From assembly GCF_017068395.1 (NCBI RefSeq), contig NZ_CP070619.1, positions 2,852,001-2,916,000 of the forward strand: a stretch of 64,000 nt of DNA, read 5' to 3'. A program made the position numbers and the translations under genes. This DNA comes from Rhodococcus pseudokoreensis. GTDB taxonomy: Bacteria; Actinomycetota; Actinomycetes; Mycobacteriales; Mycobacteriaceae. The notes beneath the pieces were generated by a model that had not been told where the DNA came from, did no database searches, and was given only the letters and a program-made list of their open reading frames with translations. The first letter of the stretch is position 1. Each line of letters begins with the position of its first letter. This document shows, one piece after another, positions 63,460 through 64,000 of this stretch.

Positions 63460-64000
63460 TCAGTTGGCGAGGAATTCGAGCAGTACCTTGTTCACCACTT
63501 CGGGCTGTTCTAGGTAGCCGTAGTGCCCCACGTCGGGGATCTCGTAGTACCGGGCCGACGGGATCGCCTCGGCCACCTCACGCGACAGGTACGGCGGAAT
63601 CATCCTGTCGTCGGCGAAACCGACGGACAGGCACGGCGCCGTGATCGCCCGGTATGCCTGCCTGCGATCGAAGCTGCGGTCCATCTCCATCTGCGCGCGC
63701 ACGCCTTCCGACGTCCGGCCGCCGCTGAACTCGAACAGGTCGAGCCAGTCGCGGGCCGTGTGCGGGTCGACGAGCGACGCGGGCGACAGGTTCATCACGG
63801 CGGTCACCGCGGCCCGATACTTGGCGGGGAGTTCGACACCACTGTCGTGGAGGGCGCGCTCACCCTCGGTGAGGGTCTGCTGGAAGTAGTCCATGCGGGC
63901 GTGACCGGCGAGGAAGGCCGCTTTGAGCACGAGATCGGGGCGGGACAGGGCCAGTTCCTGCGCGACGCGGGCGCCCATCGAGGTGCCGACGACACGGGCC
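63460..64000 (-). CDS. Alpha/beta hydrolase (partial, N-terminus outside the window)
   Basis: About 180 residues of an alpha/beta hydrolase, reading off the end of the window. The nucleophile elbow GTSMGARVAQELA is at the very edge, the acid lies in VGFADDRMIPPYLS, and the histidine in IPDVGHYGYLEQPE. The spacing is that of the common esterase/hydrolase group (C-C hydrolases, haloperoxidase-like esterases). The substrate is unknown. It is separated from the diguanylate cyclase gene by 79 bases on the same strand and may be transcribed ahead of it. Confidence 0.87.
   Translation of the reverse strand, partial: ARVVGTSMGARVAQELALSRPDLVLKAAFLAGHARMDYFQQTLTEGERALHDSGVELPAKYRAAVTAVMNLSPASLVDPHTARDWLDLFEFSGGRTSEGVRAQMEMDRSFDRRQAYRAITAPCLSVGFADDRMIPPYLSREVAEAIPSARYYEIPDVGHYGYLEQPEVVNKVLLEFLAN

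Overview
The window is high-G+C actinobacterial DNA, and the gene content points to a mycolate-containing soil genus, most likely Rhodococcus (inference). The grounds are a PhoP/PhoR pair very close to the mycobacterial one, IdeR-type iron boxes, a SidA/MbtH/NRPS siderophore locus, many acyl-CoA dehydrogenases and SDR enzymes, a GH15 trehalase-like enzyme and a secreted LIP-family lipase. Genes are tightly packed, with many ATGA/GTGA start-stop overlaps.

Region 1 (1-19379) is one catabolic regulon. A two-gene ABC importer and an SDR lie on the + strand. A long minus-strand series follows: an MDR-type reductase, MBL-fold hydrolase, EthD-like protein, TetR regulator, acyl-CoA ligase, zinc alcohol dehydrogenase, two SDRs, three acyl-CoA dehydrogenases, an APH-type kinase-like protein, a thiolase with its DUF35 partner, and a crotonase. 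Two small NTF2-like proteins close it on the + strand. Six copies of a 13-bp palindrome related to TGAACTNAGTTCA sit before its transcription units, so the local TetR protein probably controls them together. The enzymes suit uptake, CoA activation and beta-oxidation-like breakdown of an organic acid or alcohol whose identity the sequence does not give.

Region 2 (19391-30042) holds envelope and signalling genes: a GT39-type glycosyltransferase with very glycine-rich loops, a GT2-GtrA fusion, a HIT protein, phoP-phoR, two paralogous 35-36-residue hydrophobic micropeptides, an SMR exporter, a protein with thirteen tandem decapeptides, a frameshifted luciferase-like oxidoreductase, a lipoprotein and an epoxide hydrolase. 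Region 3 (30043-32835) is an island-like stretch with AT-rich patches around a solitary long TnpB-like RuvC protein with no tnpA. Region 4 (32836-43330) carries small regulators, two micropeptides upstream of a SigB/SigF-type sigma factor, an ECF sigma factor with a SnoaL tail, the trehalase-like enzyme, a TetR regulator, a lipase, tRNA-Thr(TGT) and a ThrE-type exporter.

Region 5 (43409-61956) is an iron-regulated hydroxamate siderophore locus: mbtH-like gene, ornithine N-monooxygenase and a four-module, 5571-residue NRPS. Adenylation-pocket residues read directly from the sequence match formyl-hydroxyornithine (module 1), are serine-like (module 2), match hydroxyornithine (module 3) and are unassigned in module 4. 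Its third and last condensation domains have altered HHxxxDG motifs and there is no thioesterase. A diguanylate cyclase and a truncated alpha/beta hydrolase end the window.
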